Below, piece by piece: positions 1 through 9,073 of a stretch of DNA of 64,000 nt. The stretch comes from Pseudomonas sp. BGr12. Lineage in GTDB: Bacteria > Pseudomonadota > Gammaproteobacteria > Pseudomonadales > Pseudomonadaceae. Under the pieces are notes generated by a model, which saw only the letters and a program-made list of their open reading frames with translations, was not told the origin of the DNA and made no database searches. The translations under genes and the position numbers were made by a program. The first letter of the stretch is position 1. Each line of letters opens with the position of its first letter. The stretch lies in assembly GCF_030272895.1 (NCBI RefSeq), contig NZ_JALRNF010000025.1:1-64000 (forward strand), given 5' to 3'.

Positions 1-128
<128 letters not shown>

Positions 129-2252
129 TCAGAAGCTGTAGGTCCCCGTCACCACCAGGCTGCGCGGATCGCCGAACTGGATCTGCGCGGCGCTGGTCGC
201 CGAGCTGTAGTAGGTCTTGTCGGTGATGTTGTTCAACGCCGCACGCAGGTCCCAGTCCTTGGTGCGGAAACCGGCCAGGGCGTCCCAGCGCCCGTAGCCC
301 GGCAGCACGGCGGTGTTCTGGTTGTCGGCATAACGCTCGCCGACCAGGGTCAGGCCGGTTTCGCCGTACCAGCCCATTTCCGGTTTCCAGGTCACGAACA
401 GGCTGCCGTTACGCTTGGCGACGTTGCTCACGCGGTTGCCTTCCTGGCCGTTGTTGTCTTCGACGATGGTGGCGTCCTGCACGCCGATGCCGCCGCGCAC
501 ATACCAGTTGCCGACGATGTTGCCGGTGGCGGTCAGCTCCACCCCGCGCGAGCGCTGCAGGCCGGTCTGCAGGGTGATGCCCGGGTTGTTCGGGTCGCTG
601 GTGCGGCGGTTGTAGAGCTCCAGCTCGTAGATGGCCAGGGTGGTGCTCAGGCGATCGTCCAGCCAGTCGCTCTTGACCCCGATTTCCTTCTGCCGGGTTT
701 CCTCCGGGCTGGTCTCGTTGGTGTTGCCGGCGGCGCCCGGGGTAATGCCGATCAAGCCGCCGCCCACCGGGGAGAAGGTCTTGCTCCAGGAGGCATAGAA
801 GGAGTGATCCTGCCACGGCGAATAGACCACACCCAGACGCGGGCTGGTGCTGTCGCTGTCCTGCTGCTCGGAAATGCCGCGCAACTTGTTGGTGGTTTCC
901 ACTTCGAAGCTGTCGAAGCGCACGCCGGCCAGTACTTGCCATTGATCGTTCAGGCGGATCTGGTCCTGGACGTACAGGCCACGGCTGTCGACCACGGTGT
1001 GGTTGTTGCTGGAGACCACCATGGTGCCGGTGTGCTGCAGGTTACGGTTGGGGTTGTTCAGGTCCAGGCTCGGTACCGGGCGGGCACCGGGCCCCGAGGT
1101 GGCGGCGGTGTAGAGCAGCGGGTCGCGGCGCTGGTTGCCGAACTCAAGACCGGTCAGCAGGGTGTGCTGCAGGCCGAAGGTGTCGAAATTGCCTTCCAGT
1201 TCGAGGTTGTTGAACAGGTTGCGGGTGTTGAGGTCCTGCTGCCAGCGCTGGCGGATCACCTGGTTGGTGGTGGCGTTGTAGCCGGTCTGGTAGGTGTTGT
1301 CGAAGTCGCTGTTGAGCTTGAACAGGCCCAGGGTGTGGCGTGCCTGCCAGTTGTCGCTGAGCTGGTAGTTCAGGCGCGAGCGCAGCGACTGCGCCTTGTC
1401 GTCGATGAAGTCGCGCTGGGTGTCGCCGTAGGTGGTGTCGCGGCCGACATCGGCCGGGCGGCCGTTGACGCTGGGGATGCCACGGTCGGGGGTGCGGTTG
1501 TAGCGGCTGTACTCGTACTGCACCAGCCAGTTCAGGTCCGGGGTCAGCTGCCAGCTCATGGACGGGGCGAACAGCTGGCGGCTGCCGTCGATGCCGTCGC
1601 GGAAGCTGTTGTTGTCCTGGTTGCCCATGTTCAGGCGCAGGCTGATGGTGTCGGTCGGGTCGGCGCTGAGGTCGGCATACAGACTGCGCAGGTCTTCGCT
1701 GCCGCCCTGGGCCTCGATGCTCGAGCGCCGGCCGGCTTCGGGCAGCTTGCTCACGCGGTTGACGATGCCGCCCTGGCTGCCACGGCCATACAGCACCGCC
1801 GCCGGGCCCTTGAGTACCTCGATCCGCTCGATGTTATGCAGGTCGCGCACGTACTGGCTGTCGTCGCGGATGCCGTCCAGGTAGAAGTCGTTGCTGGCAT
1901 CGAAGCCGCGGATGCGCACGCTGTCGAAGCGGGTATCGGCGCCGCTGCTGACGTTGGGGATACCGCTCAAGGCCTTGCCCAGATCGTTGGTGCCGTATTC
2001 CAGCACATTGCTGGTCTTCACCGCGTCGATGGTCTGGGGCACATAGCGTGCCGGTGTCGAGGTGCGGGTGGCGGTGGTGACCTCCTGGACCCGTGGATCA
2101 TCCCGGTCGCGTTCGCTTTCGGCGGTCACCGAAAGCTCGGGCAGGGTGGTGCTGGCGGCGAAGGCCAGGCCGGAACTGAGGAACAGGGAGACACCCAACG
2201 ACAAGGGTGACAGACGGCAAGGGGCAGGCATGAAAGACATCCGCGAGGGCAT
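129..2252 (-). CDS. TonB-dependent siderophore receptor
   Basis: A 707-residue outer-membrane receptor that should import an iron-siderophore complex using TonB energy. The N-terminus has a signal peptide ending near residue 33 (SGLAFAA). A TonB-box-like segment (ELSVTAE) follows, then a plug domain from about residue 55 to 165 with the family motifs DSVRIRGFD and IERIEVLKGPAAVLYG. The rest is a barrel ending in aromatic Phe (TYSF). Length and motifs fit the catecholate/Fiu-like siderophore receptors. Starts at 2252, 2240 and 2231 are all possible; the last two lie close to the signal peptide and none has a strong Shine-Dalgarno. A Fur-like box lies about 35-50 bases upstream, so iron repression is likely. 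The ligand cannot be told from sequence. Confidence 0.9.
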   Translation of the reverse strand: MPSRMSFMPAPCRLSPLSLGVSLFLSSGLAFAASTTLPELSVTAESERDRDDPRVQEVTTATRTSTPARYVPQTIDAVKTSNVLEYGTNDLGKALSGIPNVSSGADTRFDSVRIRGFDASNDFYLDGIRDDSQYVRDLHNIERIEVLKGPAAVLYGRGSQGGIVNRVSKLPEAGRRSSIEAQGGSEDLRSLYADLSADPTDTISLRLNMGNQDNNSFRDGIDGSRQLFAPSMSWQLTPDLNWLVQYEYSRYNRTPDRGIPSVNGRPADVGRDTTYGDTQRDFIDDKAQSLRSRLNYQLSDNWQARHTLGLFKLNSDFDNTYQTGYNATTNQVIRQRWQQDLNTRNLFNNLELEGNFDTFGLQHTLLTGLEFGNQRRDPLLYTAATSGPGARPVPSLDLNNPNRNLQHTGTMVVSSNNHTVVDSRGLYVQDQIRLNDQWQVLAGVRFDSFEVETTNKLRGISEQQDSDSTSPRLGVVYSPWQDHSFYASWSKTFSPVGGGLIGITPGAAGNTNETSPEETRQKEIGVKSDWLDDRLSTTLAIYELELYNRRTSDPNNPGITLQTGLQRSRGVELTATGNIVGNWYVRGGIGVQDATIVEDNNGQEGNRVSNVAKRNGSLFVTWKPEMGWYGETGLTLVGERYADNQNTAVLPGYGRWDALAGFRTKDWDLRAALNNITDKTYYSSATSAAQIQFGDPRSLVVTGTYSF

Positions 2253-2284
2253 AAATGTGTGGACGGTGGGAAAAATGGGTCGCG

Positions 2285-2303
2285 AATGATAATGCTTGTT
2301 ATT
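2285..2303. promoter_or_regulatory. Candidate Fur box
   Basis: Half-sites AATGATAA and TTGTTATT are separated by TGC and match in 6 of 8 positions as an inverted repeat. This resembles the GATAATGATAATCATTATC Fur consensus. It sits just upstream of the siderophore receptor start, the expected place for iron-dependent repression. The call rests on pattern and context only. Confidence 0.6.
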
Positions 2304-2411
2304 TGCTTGTGTTAATTGTTTCTAGGCGGCTGTCACGGGTATTTGTTTCTAAATATTTCATGATGTTAAAGTGCGGAAAGAAAATCGGTTTTCGCGTCTT
2401 TTCACGAATTT

Positions 2412-2441
2412 TTGACACATTGATCTGCACGCGGATAGGAT
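2412..2441 (+). promoter_or_regulatory. Sigma-70-type promoter upstream of oprQ
   Basis: A perfect TTGACA (2412-2417) is followed after 18 bases by TAGGAT (2436-2441). Transcription would begin near 2448. It would run into the hairpin terminator at 2484-2524 before reaching the porin gene, so this promoter drives either a short RNA or an attenuated oprQ leader. Confidence 0.55.
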
Positions 2442-2483
2442 TCGATCAACGCCTGTAGGCCCATCGGCCAAGAGTCCAGAATA

Positions 2484-2524
2484 AAAGGCCCGCTGCGAGA
2501 ACTCGCATGCGGGCTTTTTGTTTT
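2484..2524 (+). terminator. Strong intrinsic terminator in the oprQ leader
   Basis: GCCCGC-TGCGAG, loop AA, CTCGCA-T-GCGGGC forms a 12-bp stem with one bulged T, followed by TTTTTGTTTT. No coding region ends before it on this strand. A promoter-like pair at 2412-2441 precedes it. It either ends a ~75-nt small RNA or attenuates oprQ. Confidence 0.75.
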
Positions 2525-2543
2525 CAGACCCGTGAGCGTCAAC

Positions 2544-2565
2544 CCACGCAGGGGGCGTGGTTTTT
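2544..2565 (+). terminator. Second terminator-like hairpin before oprQ
   Basis: CCACGC and GCGTGG pair around a five-base loop and are followed directly by TTTTT. It is weaker than the hairpin just upstream. Two such structures in a row before a porin start codon suggest leader control, but no anti-terminator pairing was worked out. Confidence 0.45.
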
Positions 2566-2611
2566 GGCGTCGGCCGCAGAGCGTCTTTGACTAAGCAATA
2601 AGGAAAATAAA

Positions 2612-3913
2612 ATGTTGAAAACCAGGATCAGCCTGATCGCGCTGGGGCTCATGGCAGCGACTCAGGCCATGGCCAATGACCAGGCCGCAGCCAAAGGCTT
2701 CGTAGAAGACAGCAGCGCCAGCCTGTTGCTGCGCAACGGTTTCATCAACCGCGACAAGAAGCACGGTACCGAGGACCAGAGCGAGTGGGGCCAGGCCTTC
2801 ATCGGCAAGTTCTCCTCCGGCTACACCCAGGGCACCGTCGGTGTCGGTGTCGACGCCTTCGGTCTGTACGCCGTGCGTCTGGACGGTGGTAAAGGTCGCA
2901 ACGGCGGCGGCGGTATCGACTTCTTCAAACCGGGTGATGGCGACTCGCCAAGCAACCCGCAGAATTCCCCGCACAACCTCGCCCGTGGTGGCGCGGCCGT
3001 GAAATTCCGCATCTCCAACACTGTGCTCAAGTACGGTGACCAGATGCCGGAACTGCCGGTACTGCAGTACGACGACGGTCGCCTGCTGCCGGAAAGCTAC
3101 ACCGGTACCCTGCTGACCTCGCGTGAAATCTCCGGCCTGGAAGTCAACGCCGGTCGCTTCACCCAGGAAGCCCGCAAGAGTGCCGAAGGCCGTGACAGCG
3201 GTGGCCTGAAGTCGATCAACGTATTCGGCGGCAGCTACAAGTTCACCGACAACCTGTCGGCCTCCCTGTACACCTCCGACGTCGAAGACGTGCTGAAGAA
3301 GCACTACCTGGGCGTGAACTACGTTCACCCGATTGCCGACGACCAGTCGCTGACCCTGGACTTCAACGGCTACAAGTCGGACATCGACAAGAAGTACGTC
3401 TCCGCCGCAGGCCTGACCGGTGACTCCAACACCATCTGGAGCCTGGCTGCGACCTACGCCTTCGGTCCGCACTCGATCACCATCGCGCACCAGCGCAGCA
3501 CCGGTGACACTGGTTACCAGTACGGCTTCTACCAGAACGCTGGCGGCGTGGGTGACGGTGGTTCGACCATCTACCTGGCCAACTCCTACTGGTCCGACTT
3601 CAACGCTGAAGACGAGCGTTCCTGGCAGCTGGGCTACGGCCTGGACTTCGGCGCCTTCGGCGTGCCGGGCCTGACCTACAAAGTGGCCTACGTGCGTGGT
3701 GACAACATCAACACCCACGGCTTCGGCGAAGGTACCGAGCGCGAGATCTTCAACCAGTTCAAGTACGTGGTTCAGGAAGGCCCTGCCAAGGACCTGTCCG
3801 TCAAACTGCGTGGTTCGTTCCTGCGTACCTCCGAGAGCGTTCGCCTGAACGGCTACAACGACGACGGCAACGAAGTCCGCGTATTCATCGAGTACCCGAT
3901 CAGCATCTTCTGA
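2612..3913 (+). CDS. oprQ: OprD-family outer-membrane porin (OprQ-like)
   Basis: A 433-residue porin of the OprD family, which forms monomeric 18-strand barrels for small substrates. A signal peptide ends near residue 21 (TQAMA|ND). The mature start GFVEDSSASLLLRNGFINRD is typical of the family and the C-terminus is aromatic (YPISIF). The start is preceded by AAGGAAAA. Neighbours (siderophore receptor divergent, glutamate-synthase-like protein downstream) match, from memory, the P. putida oprQ locus, which is why the symbol is given. The substrate is not evident. The leader contains a promoter and two terminator-like hairpins, so expression may be attenuated. Confidence 0.85.
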   Translation: MLKTRISLIALGLMAATQAMANDQAAAKGFVEDSSASLLLRNGFINRDKKHGTEDQSEWGQAFIGKFSSGYTQGTVGVGVDAFGLYAVRLDGGKGRNGGGGIDFFKPGDGDSPSNPQNSPHNLARGGAAVKFRISNTVLKYGDQMPELPVLQYDDGRLLPESYTGTLLTSREISGLEVNAGRFTQEARKSAEGRDSGGLKSINVFGGSYKFTDNLSASLYTSDVEDVLKKHYLGVNYVHPIADDQSLTLDFNGYKSDIDKKYVSAAGLTGDSNTIWSLAATYAFGPHSITIAHQRSTGDTGYQYGFYQNAGGVGDGGSTIYLANSYWSDFNAEDERSWQLGYGLDFGAFGVPGLTYKVAYVRGDNINTHGFGEGTEREIFNQFKYVVQEGPAKDLSVKLRGSFLRTSESVRLNGYNDDGNEVRVFIEYPISIF

Positions 3914-3936
3914 TCAATTGCGGGCAAGTTTCGCTC

Positions 3937-3963
3937 CTGTAGGAGCGGGCTTGCCCCGCGATC
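3937..3963. repeat. Single REP element
   Basis: One copy of the TAGGAGCGGGCTTGCCCCGCGAT-type REP core lies between the convergent ends of oprQ and the FMN protein. Such elements are scattered through Pseudomonas intergenic regions. Confidence 0.85.
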
Positions 3964-3970
3964 TGCACAA

Positions 3971-5635
3971 TCAAGCTGGCGCCGTCACCTTGCGCTGAAC
4001 CGCCGGCTTGATCGCCATCACTTCCCCCGTCTCCGGTTCGAAGCTGTCGCTGCGGGCCATCCGCCACATCCGTGCATAGAACTCACTGTCGATCGAGCCG
4101 CTGAGCAACTCACCGGGCTTGAGGAACACATGCAGCTGGGAAAACAGGCGAATCTCGCTGGCGCTGATGCGTCGCACCAGGTGCTTGGGCTTGAGTTGCG
4201 AGGGATGGTCGAGCCCGGCAGCGGCGAGCATCTCGGCCAGGGCGTGCAGGGTGTTGCGATGGAAGCTGTAGACCCGCTCGGCCTTGTCCGGTACTACCAG
4301 CGCGCGCTGGCGCAGCGGGTCCTGGGTGGCTACGCCGGTCGGGCACTGGTTGGTGTGGCAGCTTTGCGACTGGATGCAGCCAATGGCGAACATGAAGCCG
4401 CGCGCCGAGTTGACCCAGTCCGCACCGATGGCCAGCACGCTGGCAATATCAAAGGCGCTGACGATCTTGCCGGCGGCGCCGATGCGCACCTTGTCGCGCA
4501 GGTTCAGGCCGACCAGGGTGTTGTGCACGAACATCAGGCCTTCGCGCATCGGCACGCCGATGTTGTCGCTGAACTCCCGGGGCGCGGCGCCGGTGCCGCC
4601 TTCCTTGCCGTCGACGACGATGAAGTCCGGCACGATGCCGGTCGCCAGCATGGCCTTGGCGATGCCCATGAACTCCCAGGGATGGCCCAGGCAGAACTTG
4701 AAGCCCACCGGTTTGCCGCCGGACAACTCACGTAGCTGCGCAATGAACTGCAGCAACTCCACCGGCGTGCGAAAGGCGCTGTGGGCGGCGGGCGAAATGC
4801 AGTCTTCGCCGATCATCACCCCACGGGTGGCGGCGATTTCGGCGCTGACCTTGTGTGCCGGCAGTATCCCGCCATGCCCGGGCTTGGCGCCCTGGCTCAG
4901 CTTGATTTCGATCATCTTCACCTGCGGATCGCGGGCCTGCTCGGCGAAGCGCTCGGGGTCGAAGCGGCCCTCGGCGGTGCGACAGCCAAAGTAGCCACTG
5001 CCGATTTCCCAGATCAGGTCGCCACCGTGTTCGCGGTGGTAGGGGCTGATGCTGCCCTCGCCGGTGTCATGGGCAAAGCGCCCGCGCCTGGCGCCCTGGT
5101 TCAGCGCGGCAATGGCATTGGCGCTCAGGGCGCCGAAACTCATCGCCGAGATATTGAAGATCGACGCCGAGTAGGGCTGGCGGCACTGCGGGCCGCCGAT
5201 GGCGATGCGAAACGACGCCGGGTCGGGGGTGTTGCTGGGCAGCATCGAGTGGCTGATGAACTCGAAGCCCGGGCGGTAGACATCGTTGAGGGTGCCGAAG
5301 GCCTTCTCGGCGCTTTCGTTCTTGGCCCGGGCGTACACCAGCGAACGCTGGGCGCGGGAGAAGGGCAGCTTGTCGTCGTCGCCTTCGAGCAGGTACTGGC
5401 GGATTTCCGGGCGTATGGTTTCGATCAGGTAACGGATATTGCCCAGGATCGGGTAGTTGCGCCGCACCGCGTGATGGGTCTGGCGCAGGTCGTTCAGGCC
5501 CACCAGGCTGAGCAGGGCGCAGATCAGGGTAAAGGGCCAGAGCCAGGTGTGGGTCGCGAGAAAGAACGGGCTGATGCAGGCGAAAAGCAGACAGCCGGCC
5601 AGACAGGCGTAGCGGCTGGGAAGCGAAGCTTTCAT
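3971..5635 (-). CDS. Membrane-anchored FMN-binding glutamate synthase-family protein
   Basis: A 554-residue protein with the FMN/Fe-S synthase (GltB2-type) domain of glutamate synthase but without its glutaminase and C-terminal domains. The N-terminus has two hydrophobic segments (about residues 7-45) that should anchor it in the membrane. The TIM barrel shows GGTGAAPREFSDNIGVP, and a 3Fe-4S motif follows as C-x5-C-x4-C (CIQSQSCHTNQC). I chose the start at 5635 (MKASLPSRYA), preceded by GGAAGA; a longer frame to 5749 looks like leader. Family members of this type are usually annotated only as glutamate synthase-related, and their reaction is not settled. Confidence 0.85.
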   Translation of the reverse strand: MKASLPSRYACLAGCLLFACISPFFLATHTWLWPFTLICALLSLVGLNDLRQTHHAVRRNYPILGNIRYLIETIRPEIRQYLLEGDDDKLPFSRAQRSLVYARAKNESAEKAFGTLNDVYRPGFEFISHSMLPSNTPDPASFRIAIGGPQCRQPYSASIFNISAMSFGALSANAIAALNQGARRGRFAHDTGEGSISPYHREHGGDLIWEIGSGYFGCRTAEGRFDPERFAEQARDPQVKMIEIKLSQGAKPGHGGILPAHKVSAEIAATRGVMIGEDCISPAAHSAFRTPVELLQFIAQLRELSGGKPVGFKFCLGHPWEFMGIAKAMLATGIVPDFIVVDGKEGGTGAAPREFSDNIGVPMREGLMFVHNTLVGLNLRDKVRIGAAGKIVSAFDIASVLAIGADWVNSARGFMFAIGCIQSQSCHTNQCPTGVATQDPLRQRALVVPDKAERVYSFHRNTLHALAEMLAAAGLDHPSQLKPKHLVRRISASEIRLFSQLHVFLKPGELLSGSIDSEFYARMWRMARSDSFEPETGEVMAIKPAVQRKVTAPA

Positions 5636-5861
5636 GGATCTTCCGCTGATGTGAGAGATCCTTCCTAGGATAGGGCAAGCGTCCGGAGGGAAAACCCGTG
5701 ATTTCGGTAAAACACTTTTATGGACGCTGTGCTTGACCCGTGTCGGCAAGGGGCTGCGGCGAAAGTTCGCTCCAGCCTGATCCCAACTCCGGTAGTTGTA
5801 TAACAGCCGCTTGCGCCTGCCGTGCTACAAGGCGGCTTCCGTCTTTTTCGAGTGTTGTCGC
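5636..5861. other. Divergent intergenic region
   Basis: About 225 bases between the divergent starts of the FMN protein and the MFS transporter. It should hold both promoters. I see no convincing -35/-10 pair, operator or hairpin. Confidence 0.4.
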
Positions 5862-7082
5862 GTGAACTCCACTACCCGCACGCCAGTGGCCGGGCAGGGC
5901 TTCGGCCTGCTTTGCCTGGCCAGTTATCTGTTGTCGTTGTCCTACGGCTCGACCTTCCTGCTGTCACTGTTGGTCAGCAGCCGGGGCGGCAATGAACAGG
6001 ATGCGGGGCAGATCATCTCCGTGGCGATGCTCAGCACGATTGTCGCCGTGCTCGGCAGTGGTCATCTGGCGGATCGACTGGGCTCGGCGCGAGCCATCGC
6101 GCTCTCGGCCTCATGCCTGGTGGCGGCCTGCCTGGGCTTTGCCCTGATTCCCGGCACGGGGGCGGGCCTGATGCTCTGCGGCCTGGTGCTGGGTCTTGGC
6201 TGGGGCGCGTTCTACACCCTGGGGCCGATCCTGGTGGCCGAACGGGTCGAGCTGCAGCGGCGTACCCACTGCTTCGCCCTGCTGTCGGGCAGCATGATGA
6301 GCGGCATCGGCTCGGCACCGCTGGTGGGTAAACTGGCCAGCCTGTTCGACTTGCCGATGCAGGTGGCCTTTCACGCCGCCGCGCTGGCGGCGCTCCTCGG
6401 GTTGCTGATCTTCAACCATCTGGCCCGTCAGCCACAGCCGTCCTCCAGCCGTGTCGGCATCAGTCGCCGCGCAAGTGCCCGGGTGCTGGGTTCGCCGGCG
6501 CGCTGGCCGATCCTGATGGTCGGCCTGGGCGGCGCGATATTCGGTGGCCTGGGCAGCTTCCAGACCTCCTACGCAGCGGCGCGTGGCCTGGACTACTCGC
6601 TGTTCTTCATCGGCTTCATGAGCGCGGCGATCAGCTGCCGCCTGTTGGTCGCCGGCTGGGTGGTCAAGCGCGGTGCCTACCGCGCCTCCTGCCTGCTCAC
6701 CGGGTTTATCGTCCTGGCGGTGCTGGGGTTTGGCTGGTGGGTGCAGAACAACCTTGGCTACCTGCTGGCGGCCGCCTTGCTGGGCGTCGGCTATGGCCTG
6801 AACTACTCGGTGATCAACGGCCTGGCGGCCAACCAGGCGCCGGCCGGACACACACCGCAAGCCTTGCTGCTGTTCAGCCTGGCGTACTTTCTTGGCGTGT
6901 TCGGCTTCCCCTGGCTGGCCGGCAAGCTGATTGTCAGCGGCGGCACCGAGGCCATGCTGGTGGCCCTGCTGATCGTCGCCCTGCTGAACTGGCTGATCAG
7001 CTGCGCGCGCCTGTTCGGGCGCTGGCGTTCCAGCGTTGGTGCGCGAGCCGGTGCAATGTCGCCATTTATTGATCCTGATTAA
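5862..7082 (+). CDS. MFS transporter
   Basis: A roughly 406-residue major facilitator with about 12 hydrophobic segments, beginning with GFGLLCLASYLLSL and ending near LLNWLISCARLF. A loop between helices 2 and 3 has the MFS-type pattern GHLADRLGSARAIALS. The start is uncertain: GTG at 5862 places the first helix about 15 residues in, whereas the TTG at 5796 gives an unusual Cys-rich extension. Neither has a clear ribosome-binding site. The substrate is unknown. The gene stands alone between the FMN protein and hldD. Confidence 0.8.
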   Translation: MNSTTRTPVAGQGFGLLCLASYLLSLSYGSTFLLSLLVSSRGGNEQDAGQIISVAMLSTIVAVLGSGHLADRLGSARAIALSASCLVAACLGFALIPGTGAGLMLCGLVLGLGWGAFYTLGPILVAERVELQRRTHCFALLSGSMMSGIGSAPLVGKLASLFDLPMQVAFHAAALAALLGLLIFNHLARQPQPSSSRVGISRRASARVLGSPARWPILMVGLGGAIFGGLGSFQTSYAAARGLDYSLFFIGFMSAAISCRLLVAGWVVKRGAYRASCLLTGFIVLAVLGFGWWVQNNLGYLLAAALLGVGYGLNYSVINGLAANQAPAGHTPQALLLFSLAYFLGVFGFPWLAGKLIVSGGTEAMLVALLIVALLNWLISCARLFGRWRSSVGARAGAMSPFIDPD

Positions 7083-7143
7083 ATTTTGTTCAACCCGCTC
7101 GCCGTAGACTGCAGCCTCCTCACCCTAAGCAGGGGGACACGGC

Positions 7144-8139
7144 ATGACCCTTATTGTCACCGGCGCGGCCGGCTTTATCGGCAGCAACCTGGTCCAGGCC
7201 CTCAACCAGCGCGGCGAAACCGAGATCATCGCCGTCGATGACCTGAGCGATGGCGACAAGTTTCGCAACCTCGCCGACGGCGAGATCGCCGACTACCTGG
7301 ACAAGGACGACTTCCTCGAGCGCTTTGCCCGCGGCCAGTTCGGCAAGGTCCGCGCGGTGTTGCACCAGGGCGCCTGCTCCAGCACCGTCGAAGGCGACGG
7401 GCGCTTCATGATGGACAACAACTACCGCTACAGCCGCGACCTGCTCGACGCCGCCCAGGGCCTGCAGGTGCCGATGCTGTATGCCTCGTCGGCAGCGGTG
7501 TATGGCGCCGGCGGGGTGTTTCGCGAACAGCGCGAGAACGAGCGGCCATTGAACGTCTACGGCTACTCCAAGTTCCTCTTCGACCAGCGCGTGCGCCGGC
7601 AACTGCCGTCGGCGCGCAGCCAGATCGTCGGCCTGCGCTACTTCAACGTCTACGGCCCCCACGAACAGCACAAGGGCGCCATGGCCTCGGTGGCCCTGCA
7701 CTGCATCAACCAGTACCGGGCGCACGGCAAGGTCAGCCTGTTCGGCAACTACGGTGATTACCCGGCTGGAGGGCACCTGCGTGACTTCGTGGCGGTGGAG
7801 GATGTGGTCAAGGTCAACCTGTTCTTCCTCGATCGACCGCACCTGAGCGGCATTTTCAATGTCGGCAGCGGTCGCGCCCAACCGTTCAACGACGTGGCCC
7901 TGGCGGTGATCAACTGCCTGCGCGAGCGCGAGGACCAGCCGCCGTTGTCGTTGGAAATGGCGTTGCTGGAGGGGATTCTGGAGTACAGCGAGTTTCCGGA
8001 TCACCTGCGGGGCAAGTACCAGTGCTACACCTGTGCGGATCTGGAGGCGTTGCGCGAGGTGGGGTATCGCGAGCCGACGTTGACGGTGGAGCAGGGAGTG
8101 GCGCGGTATTGCGAGTGGTCTGCTTGCCTAGGCTCCTGA
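7144..8139 (+). CDS. hldD: ADP-L-glycero-D-manno-heptose-6-epimerase
   Basis: Converts ADP-D-glycero-beta-D-manno-heptose to the L-glycero form, the last step in making the heptose precursor for the LPS inner core, in the cytoplasm. The 331-residue extended SDR protein has the NAD(P) motif [10 protein letters not shown] (residues 5-14), the HldD-typical [13 protein letters not shown] and a Y-x-x-x-K catalytic pair (YGYSK). The start is preceded by AGGGGGAC. Length is normal for the family (about 310-330). The last ~15 residues vary among relatives. Confidence 0.95.
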   Translation: MTLIVTGAAGFIGSNLVQALNQRGETEIIAVDDLSDGDKFRNLADGEIADYLDKDDFLERFARGQFGKVRAVLHQGACSSTVEGDGRFMMDNNYRYSRDLLDAAQGLQVPMLYASSAAVYGAGGVFREQRENERPLNVYGYSKFLFDQRVRRQLPSARSQIVGLRYFNVYGPHEQHKGAMASVALHCINQYRAHGKVSLFGNYGDYPAGGHLRDFVAVEDVVKVNLFFLDRPHLSGIFNVGSGRAQPFNDVALAVINCLREREDQPPLSLEMALLEGILEYSEFPDHLRGKYQCYTCADLEALREVGYREPTLTVEQGVARYCEWSACLGS

Positions 8140-8329
8140 TGAACGTTAGGCTTCTGCGGTCGCTGCTGATCAGCGACCGGGTTTGGTCGCCCGAACATGC
8201 AAATTGCAAATGCTCCCATCCACGAATGTTGGCGTTTTTCGTCCGCATCTTCGTGCTATGGCGGCTGTGCGCGGGAGGCATTCGTGCCTGCCGGGTTTGC
8301 CTTTTGCCCCGGTCGACCAACCTGCGTAC

Positions 8330-8369
8330 AGCTGTCACCCAATTTGTTTGGTCGCAGACGGTGACAGCT
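8330..8369 (+). promoter_or_regulatory. Perfect inverted repeat in the DUF6124 leader
   Basis: AGCTGTCACC (8330-8339) and GGTGACAGCT (8360-8369) are exact reverse complements around a 20-base loop. The arm ends 8 bases before the AGAGGAG ribosome-binding site (8378-8384) of the next gene. It could act as an RNA hairpin affecting translation or as a protein operator. Confidence 0.6.
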
Positions 8370-8391
8370 CCACTGCAAGAGGAGCTTCACA

Positions 8392-8709
8392 ATGACAAAG
8401 AAACTGGTTCCCGATCCCCCGCAATCCCTTCTCGGCAAGACTGCCGCAACCCCTTTCGGCTCCTGTGGCGCCGGACACCCACCTCTGTTCGCCGTGCGTG
8501 ACGGTATCGAAGCCGAAGACGCCCTGGTCCATGCCTCGCTGTTACTGCAGGGCATCTACGATACGGCCCAGCAGGCGTGTGAGCACATCGACGGCTTGCC
8601 CAAGAAAGGCTTGCTCTGGTCTACCCTGCATTCCGCCGAAATGGCCAAGGGCCTGGTCGATGCGGTGCTGGATGGCCTGGAAAACGAAGCCCTGAACCGC
8701 AAAGCCTGA
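8392..8709 (+). CDS. DUF6124-family protein
   Basis: A 105-residue protein that resembles the small DUF6124 (formerly DUF3077) proteins common in Pseudomonas. It has a loose N-terminus (KKLVPDPP, FAVRDGIEAEDALVHAS) and a helical C-terminal half ending LVDAVLDGLEN. It has no signal peptide or catalytic motif and no known function. A strong AGAGGAG lies 7 bases before the ATG. A perfect 10-bp inverted repeat sits just upstream, and downstream there is a block of REP elements. These genes are often found in variable genome regions. Confidence 0.75.
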   Translation: MTKKLVPDPPQSLLGKTAATPFGSCGAGHPPLFAVRDGIEAEDALVHASLLLQGIYDTAQQACEHIDGLPKKGLLWSTLHSAEMAKGLVDAVLDGLENEALNRKA

Positions 8710-8722
8710 CCCAACCGGGGGG

Positions 8723-8793
8723 GTAGGAGCGGGCTTGCCCCGCGATGCGATATGACTGACGGCCCGCAATCGCGGGGCAAGCCCGCTCCTACA
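8723..8793. repeat. REPIN (inverted REP pair)
   Basis: Two copies of the GGGGCAAGCCCGCTCC REP core face each other across a short spacer that includes GATATGACTGACGGCC. It lies directly after the DUF6124 gene. Confidence 0.85.
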
Positions 8794-8811
8794 GAGACAG
8801 ATGCATGTCCC

Positions 8812-8956
8812 GGACGCTGTGGGAGCTGCCGATAGGCTGCGATCGGGCGCGAAGCGGCCGTAAAACCAGACCGCCACAACACATCTGACCCAATGAGATG
8901 GCTGGATGGCGACTGCTGCGCAGTCGATCGCAGGCTTCGCCTGCTCCCACAAAGAC
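8812..8956. repeat. ~145-bp dispersed composite REP repeat, copy 1
   Basis: Begins GGACGCTGTGGGAGCTGCC and ends CTGCTCCCACAAAGACA. It is nearly identical along its whole length to the block at 33607-33755, including the middle part GACCCAATGAG. The outer ends are inverted TGTGGGAGC arms. It is therefore a mobile REPIN-like unit larger than a single REP. Confidence 0.8.
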
Positions 8957-9073
8957 AATTGCTTTCCGGGTGCTCCGGGCAGGGCGCTCCGTCGGCCCGT
9001 CAGCAGGTCTGCTTGCTCATTGAGCCACTTTGGGTCACTGTAAAGACTATTGTCATTACATGAGGCCGACGCC

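Noticed and set aside
804..2210. 468-codon open frame opposite the siderophore receptor
   Set aside because: It is Val/Ala/Gly-rich, a typical shadow of a high-GC gene, while the opposite strand encodes a clear TonB-dependent receptor.
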